The position numbers and the translations under genes are program-made. This document shows, piece after piece, positions 23,647-32,556 of a stretch of DNA of 64,000 nucleotides. Below the pieces are notes generated by a model. It searched no databases, had not been told where the DNA came from, and worked only from the letters and a program-made list of their open reading frames with translations. Source of the DNA: Candidatus Faecicola pullistercoris (GTDB taxonomy: Bacteria; Bacillota; Clostridia; Christensenellales; CAG-917); NCBI GenBank assembly GCA_018714105.1, contig DVNW01000024.1, positions 1-64,000 on the forward strand, in the 5' to 3' direction. Position 1 is the stretch's first letter; every line of letters begins with the position of its first letter.

Positions 23647-24873
23647 ATGAAGAAAAAGATCCTGATACTTGTGCTTGTAGTAGCGCTTGTAGCATCGATG
23701 GCGGTTGCTTTTGCCGGTTGCAACAAAGATAAGGACCGGTTTACGTTCGGTCTTATCTGTTTGCACGACGAAAACAGCACGTATGACAAAAACTTTATCG
23801 ATGCGGCCAAGGCCGTAGCCGAGGAGCTTAACGTCAAACTCGTTATCAAAACCAATATTGAAGAAAGCAGTGCTTGTTACGATGCTGCGGTTGACCTGGT
23901 AGACCAGGGCGCGGACGTAATATTCGCCGACAGTTTCGGTCATGAAGATCACATGATAAGAGCTGCTAAAGAGTTTGCCGACGTACAGTTTGCGCACGCG
24001 ACGGGTACCAAGGCTCACACCGAAGAATTAGCCAACTACCACAATGCGTTCGCTTCCATTTACGAAGGCCGCTATCTTGCGGGCGTAGCCGCGGGCATGA
24101 AACTGCTTGAAATGTATCCCGACGCAACTGCTTACAAAATGGGCTACGTAGGCGCTTTCCCCTATGCCGAAGTAGTATCCGGTTACACCTCGTTCTACCT
24201 TGGCGCAAAATCCGTTATGCCGGCAGGCAAGAGCATCACCATGGAAGTACAATATACCAGCAGCTGGTATGATCCCGATAAAGAAGGTACCGCCGCACTC
24301 GCACTTATAAACAACGGCGCGCAACTCATCAGTCAGCATGCCGACAGCATGGGCGCTCCCAACGTATGCGAAGAAAAAGGTATTCCCAACGTTACTTACA
24401 ATATCAGCACGAAAGCTACCTGTGAAGATACCTATCTTATCGGCAGCAAAATCAACTGGGCTCCTTACTTCAAGTATTTGATTGAAAAGACGCAAAAAGG
24501 CGAAGCTGTGGAAAAAGACTGGACCGGCACTCTTACCAATGACGCCGTACAGGTTCTCGAATTCGGCGCAGGCGTTTCCGACGCTATAAAGAATGCTGTA
24601 GCCGAAGCTAAAGCCGAAATTCTCAGCGGCGAACGCAAAGTATTCGATACCGCCACTTTCACCGTAACCAAAACCGACAGCCTCAACACTGCTGCCACGG
24701 TAGATGCAACCGGTAAACTTACCGCTTACCAGGCGGACGTACACACCGATCCCAACTTCCAGATCATTCCCGATACTCAGGTTGTCGAAAACGGAATTTT
24801 CATGGAATCCAAATTCCGTTCGGCTCCTTACTTCGATGTACGCATTGACGGTATTACCGAAATCAACAACTAA
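23647..24873 (+). CDS. BMP-family nucleoside-binding lipoprotein
   Basis: Substrate-binding lipoprotein (408 residues) of the PnrA/BmpA/TmpC family that feeds purine nucleosides to an ABC importer. The signal peptide ends with a lipobox FAGC. Recognisable parts are FTFGLICLHDENSTYDKNF, QGADVIFADSFGHEDH, the GRYLAGVAAGMK stretch and LISQHADSMGAPNVCEEKG. Codon use is richer in highly used codons than its neighbours, consistent with strong expression. The importer genes follow after a 105-bp gap containing a stable stem-loop. Confidence 0.92.
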   Translation: MKKKILILVLVVALVASMAVAFAGCNKDKDRFTFGLICLHDENSTYDKNFIDAAKAVAEELNVKLVIKTNIEESSACYDAAVDLVDQGADVIFADSFGHEDHMIRAAKEFADVQFAHATGTKAHTEELANYHNAFASIYEGRYLAGVAAGMKLLEMYPDATAYKMGYVGAFPYAEVVSGYTSFYLGAKSVMPAGKSITMEVQYTSSWYDPDKEGTAALALINNGAQLISQHADSMGAPNVCEEKGIPNVTYNISTKATCEDTYLIGSKINWAPYFKYLIEKTQKGEAVEKDWTGTLTNDAVQVLEFGAGVSDAIKNAVAEAKAEILSGERKVFDTATFTVTKTDSLNTAATVDATGKLTAYQADVHTDPNFQIIPDTQVVENGIFMESKFRSAPYFDVRIDGITEINN

Positions 24874-24893
24874 TAACAGATAACAGCGGTAAC

Positions 24894-24915
24894 AGGCGGA
24901 GCAAAAGCTCCGCCT
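24894..24915 (+). promoter_or_regulatory. intercistronic stem-loop between lipoprotein and ABC genes
   Basis: Perfect 9-bp stem AGGCGGAGC/GCTCCGCCT with AAAA loop and no T-run. Such elements commonly protect the upstream mRNA, so the binding protein is made in excess over the transporter; here that is inference. Confidence 0.6.
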
Positions 24916-24978
24916 TATCCGCTTTATTTAACCGATAGTCTGACTTTTATTACAGGCAATTCTACACGGAGGAAACGA

Positions 24979-26721
24979 ATGGCAAAACCAATCGCTGTCC
25001 AATTAAAAGGAATTTCCAAGTTTTTCGGCGACGTAGTGGCCAATAAAGAAGTGAATCTTACCGTATACCGCGGCGAGATTCTTTCCGTACTCGGCGAAAA
25101 CGGTTGCGGAAAAACCACTCTTATGAATATGCTGGCGGGCATTTATTATCCCGACGCCGGCCAGATTTATGTAGACGGCGAACCCGTGGTAATACGTTCG
25201 CCCAGGGACGCGTATAAGCACAGAATAGGAATGGTGCACCAGCATTTCAAACTGGTTGATGTCTTTTCGGCTACGGATAATATAATACTCGGCGAAAAAG
25301 GGCCGGAATATTCAATATCCGAAAGGTGGAAAGAATATAAAAAACAAGCCAAACGGCCGCAGTTTGTGATAGACGCGGAGGATACGTCCGCTCCCGTCAA
25401 AGCGATTGACGGCACAAGCACGTTAAAAGGGCGGGCAAAGCTGTTTTTCAAGCTGGCCGGAGTTCCTTTTGAAAAACTCAAAATAAAAGGGCGTTTCAAC
25501 TGGCTTTCGTCCGATCGCGGTGCGGGAGTAAAGGATATAGCGTCCAGATACGGATTCGAAATCGATTTAAACAAGAAAATATACGATATGTCTGTCAGCG
25601 AAAAGCAGACTGTCGAAATCATAAAAGTACTTTACAGAGGAGCGGACATTCTTATCCTCGACGAACCCACGGCCGTACTTACGCCTCAGGAAACGCGCAA
25701 CCTTTTCAAGGTTATCAAAAAGATGCGTGCCGACGGCAAATCCATCATAATAATTACGCATAAACTCAACGAAGTTATGGAGGTAAGCGACCGCGTTGCC
25801 GTACTCAGAAGGGGCGAACACGTGGCCACGGTCAACACTGCCGAAACCACCATAAGCGAGCTTACCGAAATGATGGTAGGACGCAAAACCGATCTTAACA
25901 TACACAGAGCCGTCCCCGTCAACGTACAGAAGCGACTCGAAGTCAAGAACCTGTCGCTTACCAACGCCGAAGGCGTTAACGTGCTTAAAGATATATCGTT
26001 TGAAGCGAATTCGGGCGAGATTCTGGGCATAGCGGGCATAGCGGGCAGCGGTCAGCGCGAGCTTCTGGAAACCATAGCGGGGCTGATACGTCCCGATACG
26101 GGCAGCATAAACTACAACAATCCCAAGACGGGCAAAAACGAAAATCTGGTGCGTAAAACGCCCTCTCAGATACGCGAACTCGGCGTAAGGCTGTCATTCG
26201 TTCCCGAGGACAGACTCGGCATGGGCCTTGTAGGCAATATGGATATTATAGACAACATGATGCTCAGAAGCTACAAGCGCGGAAAAATGCCCTTCCTGGA
26301 CAGGAAAAATCCCAAAAAACTGGCCGATACCATAATACACGACCTCGAAGTGGTAACTCCGAGCTCTCACACTCCCGTAAGACGGCTTTCGGGCGGCAAC
26401 ATACAGAAGGTTCTCGTCGGGCGCGAAATAGCCTCGGCTCCCACCGTGCTGATGGCGGCCTATCCCGTAAGAGGCCTCGACATCAACAGTTCTTACACTA
26501 TATACAATTTGCTTAATAACCAAAAGGAGAACGGCGTAGCCGTAATATTCGTAGGCGAGGACCTCGACGTGCTTTTGGAACTTTGCGACAGAATCATAGT
26601 AATTTGCGCCGGTAAAGTCACCGGCATTGTAGACGGCAGAAGCATCACAAAAGAAGAAATCGGTTTGTTGATGACCGATTCAGCAGCGACGCCTGCCGGA
26701 AAGGAGGAAAAGCATGCATAA
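24979..26721 (+). CDS. nucleoside ABC importer, duplicated ATP-binding protein with insert
   Basis: 580-residue ATPase with two nucleotide-binding halves, as in the YufO/NupA family (about 510 residues). Half 1 has Walker A GENGCGKTT (39-47), the Q-loop VHQHF, a diverged signature DMSVSEKQ and Walker B ILILDEPTA. Half 2 has the GIAGSGQRELLE loop, signature RRLSGGNIQKV and the family-typical degenerate Walker B LMAAYPVRGLD. An extra segment of about 70 residues (roughly 111-180, basic) is inserted between Q-loop and signature of half 1. Good SD (GGAGG). The 3' end overlaps the first permease gene by 8 bp. Confidence 0.93.
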   Translation: MAKPIAVQLKGISKFFGDVVANKEVNLTVYRGEILSVLGENGCGKTTLMNMLAGIYYPDAGQIYVDGEPVVIRSPRDAYKHRIGMVHQHFKLVDVFSATDNIILGEKGPEYSISERWKEYKKQAKRPQFVIDAEDTSAPVKAIDGTSTLKGRAKLFFKLAGVPFEKLKIKGRFNWLSSDRGAGVKDIASRYGFEIDLNKKIYDMSVSEKQTVEIIKVLYRGADILILDEPTAVLTPQETRNLFKVIKKMRADGKSIIIITHKLNEVMEVSDRVAVLRRGEHVATVNTAETTISELTEMMVGRKTDLNIHRAVPVNVQKRLEVKNLSLTNAEGVNVLKDISFEANSGEILGIAGIAGSGQRELLETIAGLIRPDTGSINYNNPKTGKNENLVRKTPSQIRELGVRLSFVPEDRLGMGLVGNMDIIDNMMLRSYKRGKMPFLDRKNPKKLADTIIHDLEVVTPSSHTPVRRLSGGNIQKVLVGREIASAPTVLMAAYPVRGLDINSSYTIYNLLNNQKENGVAVIFVGEDLDVLLELCDRIIVICAGKVTGIVDGRSITKEEIGLLMTDSAATPAGKEEKHA

Positions 26722-27895
26722 CGGCAGTAAACAGCGCGAACCCTTCTTCCACATCGCGAAACGGACGAATTTGCAGCCGTGGAAAGCATTTGCTATAAGA
26801 GCGGCAGCCGTTGTAGCGGCGTTGCTCGTAAGTTCCGTGGTCAGCAGCATAATAACGGACGGAGAAGGAATAGGAGAGTTTTTTGCAAATTTATTCGACG
26901 GCGTATTCGGTACCGAGCGCAGAATACTCAACCTCTTCCAGAACACCGCCATCTTATTGTGTCTTGCTCTTGCGGTTACTTTTGCGTTTAAAATGAAATT
27001 CTGGAATATCGGCGCCGAAGGCCAGACACTCGCAGGCGGCCTTGCCTGTGTGGCATGCATACAGTATATGGGCGGCAAGGTACCGGAAGGCATCCTGATA
27101 TTGATAATGGCCGTATGCAGTGTGGCTGCAAGTATTATATGGGCGGTCATACCCGCTATATTCAAAGCGAAATGGAACACTAACGAAACGCTGTTCACGC
27201 TGATGATGAACTATATAGCAATGCAGCTGGTAGCATGTTGCATATTCGTATGGGTGCCCAGCGGTTCGGGCGTGCTGGGCGTACTCAATCACGGGCATTT
27301 TCCCCAAATCGGCGGATATAATTATATACTTAACATAATAATAGTGGCGCTACTTACGGTTTTATCGTATATTTATTTCCGTTACAGCAAGCACGGATAC
27401 GAGCTGTCCGTAGTCGGCGAAAGCGAAAATACGGCCAAATACATAGGCATAAACGTCAAAAAAGTTATAATACGCACAATGATAATATCGGGTGCGTTCT
27501 GCGGAATAGCAGGTTTATTGCTTGTTGCGGGAACCGATCACTCGCTCAACACAAACACTGTTGCCGGAAGAGGTTTTACGGGGATACTCGTAGCCTGGCT
27601 GGGTAAATTCAATCCTTTCTTCATGTGCGGCACCGCGATGTTATACGTTTTTATCGATCAGGGTGCAAGGCAGGTAGCCACGGCGTTCGGAATGGGAGGG
27701 TCTTTCTCGTCCTTGATTACGGGAATATTCTTCTTTTTCGTAATCGGGTGCGAGTTTTTCGTCAACTACAAGGTAAAGTTTTCAAGTTCCCGCAAATTCA
27801 GGATACGACAAAACGGCACACAATTTCCGCAAGGAGGCGTTCCGGCTGCTCAGGAGACCGAATCCGCAGAAAAAGTTAAGGAGGTAAACGCCTGA
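26714..27895 (+). CDS. nucleoside ABC importer permease (YufP-type)
   Basis: 393-residue membrane protein of the BPD_transp_2 family. About nine hydrophobic segments, with the conserved FWNIGAEGQTLAGG and the coupling-region pattern GYELSVVGESENTAKYIGINV. Inside the ATPase 3' end an SD (AAGGAGG) precedes the ATG. A soluble C-terminal tail of about 40 residues is present. Pairs with the next gene to form the membrane channel. Confidence 0.93.
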   Translation: MHNGSKQREPFFHIAKRTNLQPWKAFAIRAAAVVAALLVSSVVSSIITDGEGIGEFFANLFDGVFGTERRILNLFQNTAILLCLALAVTFAFKMKFWNIGAEGQTLAGGLACVACIQYMGGKVPEGILILIMAVCSVAASIIWAVIPAIFKAKWNTNETLFTLMMNYIAMQLVACCIFVWVPSGSGVLGVLNHGHFPQIGGYNYILNIIIVALLTVLSYIYFRYSKHGYELSVVGESENTAKYIGINVKKVIIRTMIISGAFCGIAGLLLVAGTDHSLNTNTVAGRGFTGILVAWLGKFNPFFMCGTAMLYVFIDQGARQVATAFGMGGSFSSLITGIFFFFVIGCEFFVNYKVKFSSSRKFRIRQNGTQFPQGGVPAAQETESAEKVKEVNA

Positions 27896-28860
27896 TGATA
27901 GTATCTTTTCTTCAAAGCGTAATACGGTTCAGCACGGTTTTTCTTTACGGAGCGGTAGGTGAAACCATTACCGAAAAATCGGGCAACCTCAACCTGGGCA
28001 TACCGGGAATAATGTGTATGGGCGGCGCAGGCGGCGTAATAGGCGGCGTAATGTATATAAATTCCCTTCCCGACCCCGAAGTCATGACTTGGGCGGGAGC
28101 CATACTCGTGCCTGTATTTATGTCGATGTTTTTTGCATTGCTGGGCGGACTTATATATTCTTTCCTTACCGTCACTTTAAGATGTAACCAGAACGTAACG
28201 GGCCTGGCGCTTACTACGTTCGGCATAGGATTTCTGGCCTTTGTAGGAAGTAAATTCGGCACGACGTACAGCAGGGGAATGAGTTTAATAAGCAGATATT
28301 TCAGACAGTCCTTTTCCTTTGCGGCAGATCTGGAAGCCTTCGGACAATTGTTCTTCTCGTACGGAATTTTAGTTTATTCGGCAATAATTATAGCAATAAT
28401 AACCGCCGTAATAATCAAAAAAACCAGAACAGGGCTTAATCTCAGGGCGGTAGGCGAAAATCCCGCAACCGCCGACGCGGCAGGCATAAGCGTAACCAAA
28501 TACAAATACGGCGCCACTCTTATAGGCAGTATGATTGCGGGGCTGGGCGGATTATTTTATATAATCGACAAAAGCGCGGGTAATATAGAATATACCATCG
28601 ACACGTACGGCTGGATGGCGGTTGCGCTGGTAATCTTTACCATCTGGCGCACAAACTGGGCAATACTGGGCTCATTAATATTTGCGATGCTATATTTGCT
28701 GCCGACGTTCGTAGCGGTTTCGTTTGCTCAGATGGAACTGATAAAAATGGTACCTTATCTAGTAACCATAATAGTGCTTATCATAACAAGTATCAGAAAC
28801 GGAAAAGAGAAACAACCGCCCGCTTCGCTGGGTACGACGTATTTCAGGGAAGAGCGGTAG
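27895..28860 (+). CDS. nucleoside ABC importer permease (YufQ-type)
   Basis: 321-residue BPD_transp_2 permease with about eight membrane segments, the conserved TEKSGNLNLGIPGIMCMGG and the coupling motif GLNLRAVGENPATADAAGISV. The start overlaps the stop of the previous gene (TGATG), so the two permeases are translationally coupled. Last gene of the importer cluster, followed by a strong terminator. Confidence 0.93.
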   Translation: MIVSFLQSVIRFSTVFLYGAVGETITEKSGNLNLGIPGIMCMGGAGGVIGGVMYINSLPDPEVMTWAGAILVPVFMSMFFALLGGLIYSFLTVTLRCNQNVTGLALTTFGIGFLAFVGSKFGTTYSRGMSLISRYFRQSFSFAADLEAFGQLFFSYGILVYSAIIIAIITAVIIKKTRTGLNLRAVGENPATADAAGISVTKYKYGATLIGSMIAGLGGLFYIIDKSAGNIEYTIDTYGWMAVALVIFTIWRTNWAILGSLIFAMLYLLPTFVAVSFAQMELIKMVPYLVTIIVLIITSIRNGKEKQPPASLGTTYFREER

Positions 28861-28878
28861 CTCTCTCAGTCGCAATGA

Positions 28879-28902
28879 AAAAGCCCTCGCAAGAGGGCTT
28901 TT
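28879..28902. terminator. bidirectional intrinsic terminator
   Basis: AAAAGCCCTC/GAGGGCTTTT with GCAA loop, between the convergent importer (+) and M1 peptidase (-) genes. Confidence 0.9.
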
Positions 28903-28904
28903 GT

Positions 28905-30365
28905 TTATGCTCCGGCGGCGTAGACCTTGTCGTCGAGCCAGTTGTCGATGATGGTAGCGGCGCCCGGTTTCCCGGTCTCGAAGCAGGCCTTTATATCGTC
29001 TGGCGCGGCGATTTTTCCGTTATAGCTTCGGAAGTAGTCGCCGAGCGCGGCAAGAAAGGCCTTTTCGCCCATTGCAAGGTACAGCGAGTTGAACATAAGC
29101 ATGCCTCTGTCGTAGGTTGAAACGACGTAAATATCCGAACTGTCGAACTCATAGCTTTTAAGACGCATCGAGCCGAAGGTAAGACCTTGCTTTTCGGCCT
29201 CGGAGCGGGCGGAGGAGTAGGAGTTCATGGCAGAGGAAATAACGGCGTCGAAAGCCGCTGCGTTTCCGTTCAGTTTATAAAACAGTGCGGTGCAGAATTC
29301 GGTCAGGCCCTCGTCCTGCCACGGATTGGCAACGGGGTCGCTGCCCACGGCTCCGTACCACCACTGATGGGCTATTTCGTGTACTATGGTATATCGGTAG
29401 GCGGCGTCCTTCTGGAACGAAGATATGTACACCAGACCAGGATATTCCATTCCGCCGTGTATGAAATCGGTCTGAACGACGTTGAGGTCGGACAGGGTAT
29501 AGTCGCCGAAATACTCGCCGAAAGTCTGCACGGCTTCGACGGCGGTTTGCAGCGAAAGTTCGGGAGAGGGGTCGTTAAAGTATACGTAATTGACGTCGGT
29601 AGCGCCTACCCGCTGAGTAATTACCGTGCCGTTATCTATAAGACATACGGCCAAATCTCTTACGTTACGGGCTTCTGCCTGATAATAGTACTTGCCGTCC
29701 TGAACAAAACTGTCCGTAAGTTCGCCCGTTGAAGCGAAAGCCGTATCGGAAGTTGTTGAAAACTCCAAAAAGTAGTCGGCACACTCGCTGTAAAAGGGGT
29801 CGCCGTTCTGATAATAAGGATATTCCGAAAACGCTCCGTTTTCAAAAACGCACAGTTGAGGATAAAAATTAGCAAGATTAACACCGTTTTCGGTTATTCC
29901 AAACCTTGAATTGGTTTTTGGCACGGTTACGGTATACTGAAATCCGATATATATTTCCTCGCCCTTTCCGAGCGGCTTGTCAAGGGGTACAGACAATATC
30001 TGCATATTTTCCGAAAGGGTGTAATCCGATGCTGTGCCGTCGGCAAAACATTTTTCAATATCTATTCCGCCCGTGTCGAACCCGTCGTAGTAGCAGAGGG
30101 AGTCTTCCGGGTCGCAGGCGGGGAAAGAGGCGTCTTCACGATACGCATTCGGGTACAGGTGAAATTTTATCTCGGCGAGCTCCGAGCCCGTCGAATTGAA
30201 AAAGCGCACTTCCTGACTTGCCGACAGCGTATTGCCGTCGAGCGACAGGCATAAATCGTAGCGTGTCGTGCTGTCTTCGGGCGCGGCCGGCTTTGTGCAT
30301 GAAACGCACATAACGGTAAGGCAAAGCAAAGTGGCAAAGAACAGAATAAATTTAATTTTTTTCAT
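28905..30365 (-). CDS. M1-family metallopeptidase lipoprotein
   Basis: 486-residue exported zinc aminopeptidase-like protein. The signal peptide ends in CVSC, so the protein should be lipid-anchored outside the cell. The gluzincin motif HEIAHQWW and the downstream Glu in WQDEGLTEFCTA supply the zinc ligands, and GGMEYPGLVYIS corresponds to the GAMEN substrate-binding motif. It is shorter than classical M1 enzymes, keeping only the N-terminal beta domain and catalytic domain. The PRC-barrel-like gene lies 12 bp upstream on the same strand, so they may be co-transcribed. Confidence 0.88.
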   Translation of the reverse strand: MKKIKFILFFATLLCLTVMCVSCTKPAAPEDSTTRYDLCLSLDGNTLSASQEVRFFNSTGSELAEIKFHLYPNAYREDASFPACDPEDSLCYYDGFDTGGIDIEKCFADGTASDYTLSENMQILSVPLDKPLGKGEEIYIGFQYTVTVPKTNSRFGITENGVNLANFYPQLCVFENGAFSEYPYYQNGDPFYSECADYFLEFSTTSDTAFASTGELTDSFVQDGKYYYQAEARNVRDLAVCLIDNGTVITQRVGATDVNYVYFNDPSPELSLQTAVEAVQTFGEYFGDYTLSDLNVVQTDFIHGGMEYPGLVYISSFQKDAAYRYTIVHEIAHQWWYGAVGSDPVANPWQDEGLTEFCTALFYKLNGNAAAFDAVISSAMNSYSSARSEAEKQGLTFGSMRLKSYEFDSSDIYVVSTYDRGMLMFNSLYLAMGEKAFLAALGDYFRSYNGKIAAPDDIKACFETGKPGAATIIDNWLDDKVYAAGA

Positions 30366-30377
30366 GGTAAACCTCTG

Positions 30378-31214
30378 TTAACATCTGGAATTTAAGGTAA
30401 GTTCCACAAGGCGGCCGTATTTGCGCGCCTTATTCACTGTTTTGGCGGTAATTACGTCGCCTTTGGGAATAATTACTTTCTTGTTGGAGTCGGTAATATC
30501 CGAAACAATCAGTCTGCCAAGCAGAAAGCGGTAGTCGCTTATCAGGCGCATCGGGGTGTGTTCGTCCTTGTAAATTTCGTCGGAATCGGTTTCGGAAAGC
30601 TCCTCGCCGTCCGGCAGGACAGGGGCAGGCCCGTCAGGCGCAATCGGAACGGACGGCGGAGCATCGGAGCTGCGCGTATTTTCCCGTTTTTGTTCGGAGC
30701 GGTGTTTTCGGGGCGCGGAGAGCAGAGATACTTTATAGTTTTCGTCGGCCGAAAAGCGCGCTTTTTTACGTTTGAACGGCTTGCATTCACATATAACGGC
30801 AAGTTCGGCCGACATCGAGGACAGGTCTTTGGGGGAGTAAACGGTATTACCCGCGGTAATATTCGTTACGCAAAAGTTTTCGTCGGTTTCGATTTCGGAA
30901 AGAAAGCCCGCGTGTTTTCCGTTGTCAAGGTATACGGGACAGAAGGGCGACGCCCTGAAAAAGGCGTCCGAATCAATCTCCTCGCAGGGCAATGCGTCGG
31001 CGGCGGAGGCGGTTACCAAACAGTCAAAACCGAAGTCCTTTACCTTTTTAAGTGGCACTGCAGCCGTAAAAGAAGGCACGCTTTCGCTTCGGAACAGAAT
31101 ATATGCCGTTTTGAAACCCGATTTTCTGATAAGGAATCCGCAGCACGTACCCAGAAATTTGCCTTCGCAAACGGCGATGATTTTTTTATTGAACAGATAT
31201 GAAAGTTTAGGCAT
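30378..31214 (-). CDS. PRC-barrel-like protein
   Basis: 278-residue soluble protein. The N-terminal part (MPKLSYLFNKKIIAV to VPLKKVKDFGFDCLV) and a second half (PVYLDNGKHAGFLSEIETDENF) each look like PRC-barrel folds, a small beta-barrel found in RimM and YlmC/YmxH-type proteins. A charged linker of about 70 residues follows, then a C-terminal stretch (LGRLIVSDITDSNKKVIIPKGDVITAKT) that also resembles a PRC-like repeat. Function unknown. It lies upstream of the M1 peptidase gene. Confidence 0.65.
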   Translation of the reverse strand: MPKLSYLFNKKIIAVCEGKFLGTCCGFLIRKSGFKTAYILFRSESVPSFTAAVPLKKVKDFGFDCLVTASAADALPCEEIDSDAFFRASPFCPVYLDNGKHAGFLSEIETDENFCVTNITAGNTVYSPKDLSSMSAELAVICECKPFKRKKARFSADENYKVSLLSAPRKHRSEQKRENTRSSDAPPSVPIAPDGPAPVLPDGEELSETDSDEIYKDEHTPMRLISDYRFLLGRLIVSDITDSNKKVIIPKGDVITAKTVNKARKYGRLVELTLNSRC

Positions 31215-31800
31215 AGCGACCTCCTCGGACGTTCATATAAAAACTATATTACGGAAAGCGGAATAATATGCCCGTCCGTTTACGGCGCGGGCGGCGGAGG
31301 TCGGGATTATGCATAAAAGTATATGTACGAAAAATACATCAAAAGTAAAAAAGCGCGTTATATAATTAACGTAATATTTTGTATCGTCGCCTGCGCGAAA
31401 AAGCTGCTCAACCAGGCAAAAAAGCGGCTGAAAACAGGCAAAATCCGACAAAAAACGCGATGCGCCTGAAAATTATAAAAATTTTCCCGTATCCGCACCT
31501 GAAAAGACTTCCGAAAAGGGCTGAAAACGCAAATGCGCGCTTAAAGCGACAAAACGGAAACATATATGCTCAAAAATGTGCAAACACGACAAAAAAAACC
31601 GCTGAATCCGCTGTCATAAAGGAGGGCTGCACGGCATAATTTAGCCTTGTGGACAAAGGCCGGTTTGTCCCGAATAATACTTAAAAAAGGGCGTCTTATC
31701 CACATTAAGGGGCTCTTTTGGGGATAACTCTGTGGATAACCGGGCATTTTTATGCAGATTTTGTATAAAATTGTAAATCAAATAAAAAGGAGCGAAAACG
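31215..31800. other. 586-bp intergenic region with DnaA-box cluster and iterated A-rich motifs
   Basis: No convincing gene. From 31385 to 31640 the plus strand is T-poor and carries CTGAAAA at 31428, 31466, 31499 and 31521 and CGACAAAA at 31446, 31547 and 31587. It then has perfect DnaA boxes TTATCCACA (31696-31704) and TGTGGATAA (31731-31739) and one-mismatch boxes TGTGGACAA (31648-31656) and TGGGGATAA (31719-31727). An AT-rich stretch (31748-31792) follows. This resembles a replication origin or a DnaA-regulated site, but no dnaA/dnaN lies nearby. Confidence 0.55.
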
Positions 31801-32556
31801 GTGAAATCGGTCGTTATCAAACTCAGAAAGAGGAGCTTGGCGGTAATTATGGCGGCAGTGCTTACGGTGTGCCTGACAACTGCCGGAATATGCGTAAAAA
31901 GAGTATGGGCTAGGCCTCTTGCCACCGTAGTGATAGACGCGGGACACGGCGGCGGCGACGGAGGCGTGGTCGGGCTGGAAACGGGGGTAACCGAAAGCGA
32001 TTTGAACTTAAAGATAGCTCTCGCGCTCAAACAGCAGTTCGAAAGCAGGCAGGTAAAGGTAATTCTTACCCGAAAGGACGGCGGCGCGCTGGCGGACGGA
32101 GCCGATTTCAAGCGCAAGGATTTCGAAGCGCGGTGCGAAATAATACGGAAAAGCGGCGCCGACGCCGTTATAAGTATTCATCAGAATTCCTTTCCCGCAC
32201 AGCGCAGCAGGCGCGGTAGTCAGGTATTTTATAACGCAGGGGATCAGAGTTCCAGACTTTTAGCGGAATACATGCAGCGGACGCTGAACGAAAACGTGAA
32301 CAAGATTCACAGCGGCCGCGGTTACGACGCGCTTGCGGGGGATTACTACATAATAAACTGCAGCGAAATTCCCTCGGTGATAGTGGAGTGCGGATTTTTA
32401 TCGAACGCGCAGGACGAAAGACTGCTGCAGTCCGAAAAATACATATCCGAGCTGGCTTTTCAGATATGTTCGGGCGCGCTCGGATATATGATAGACAAAC
32501 AGGTGATAAACTTTTCCGACAAGGTCAGCTACGGGGAGCAAAGCATAGGCGTTTGA
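31801..32556 (+). CDS. N-acetylmuramoyl-L-alanine amidase, CwlD-like
   Basis: 251-residue exported zinc amidase (Amidase_3) that removes peptide side chains from peptidoglycan. In spore formers CwlD acts in making muramic-delta-lactam in the cortex. One N-terminal membrane/signal segment is followed by VVIDAGHGGGDGGVVG, RKDGGALADGADFKRKDFEAR, VISIHQNSF and the catalytic Glu in PSVIVECGFLSNAQDE. The start is GTG at 31801, with SD AAAAGGAG. The last 32 bp overlap the convergent dipeptidase gene. Confidence 0.85.
   Translation: MKSVVIKLRKRSLAVIMAAVLTVCLTTAGICVKRVWARPLATVVIDAGHGGGDGGVVGLETGVTESDLNLKIALALKQQFESRQVKVILTRKDGGALADGADFKRKDFEARCEIIRKSGADAVISIHQNSFPAQRSRRGSQVFYNAGDQSSRLLAEYMQRTLNENVNKIHSGRGYDALAGDYYIINCSEIPSVIVECGFLSNAQDERLLQSEKYISELAFQICSGALGYMIDKQVINFSDKVSYGEQSIGV

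Noticed and set aside
31379-31639. 86-codon frame in the intergenic region before the cwlD-like gene
   Set aside because: TTG start without SD, very Lys/Arg-rich because the DNA is A-rich, no recognisable domain.
31640-31740. Naming the DnaA-box cluster as the chromosomal oriC
   Set aside because: No dnaA, dnaN or gyrB nearby and the gene strands on the left mostly point toward it, not away, so only a DnaA-box region is claimed.
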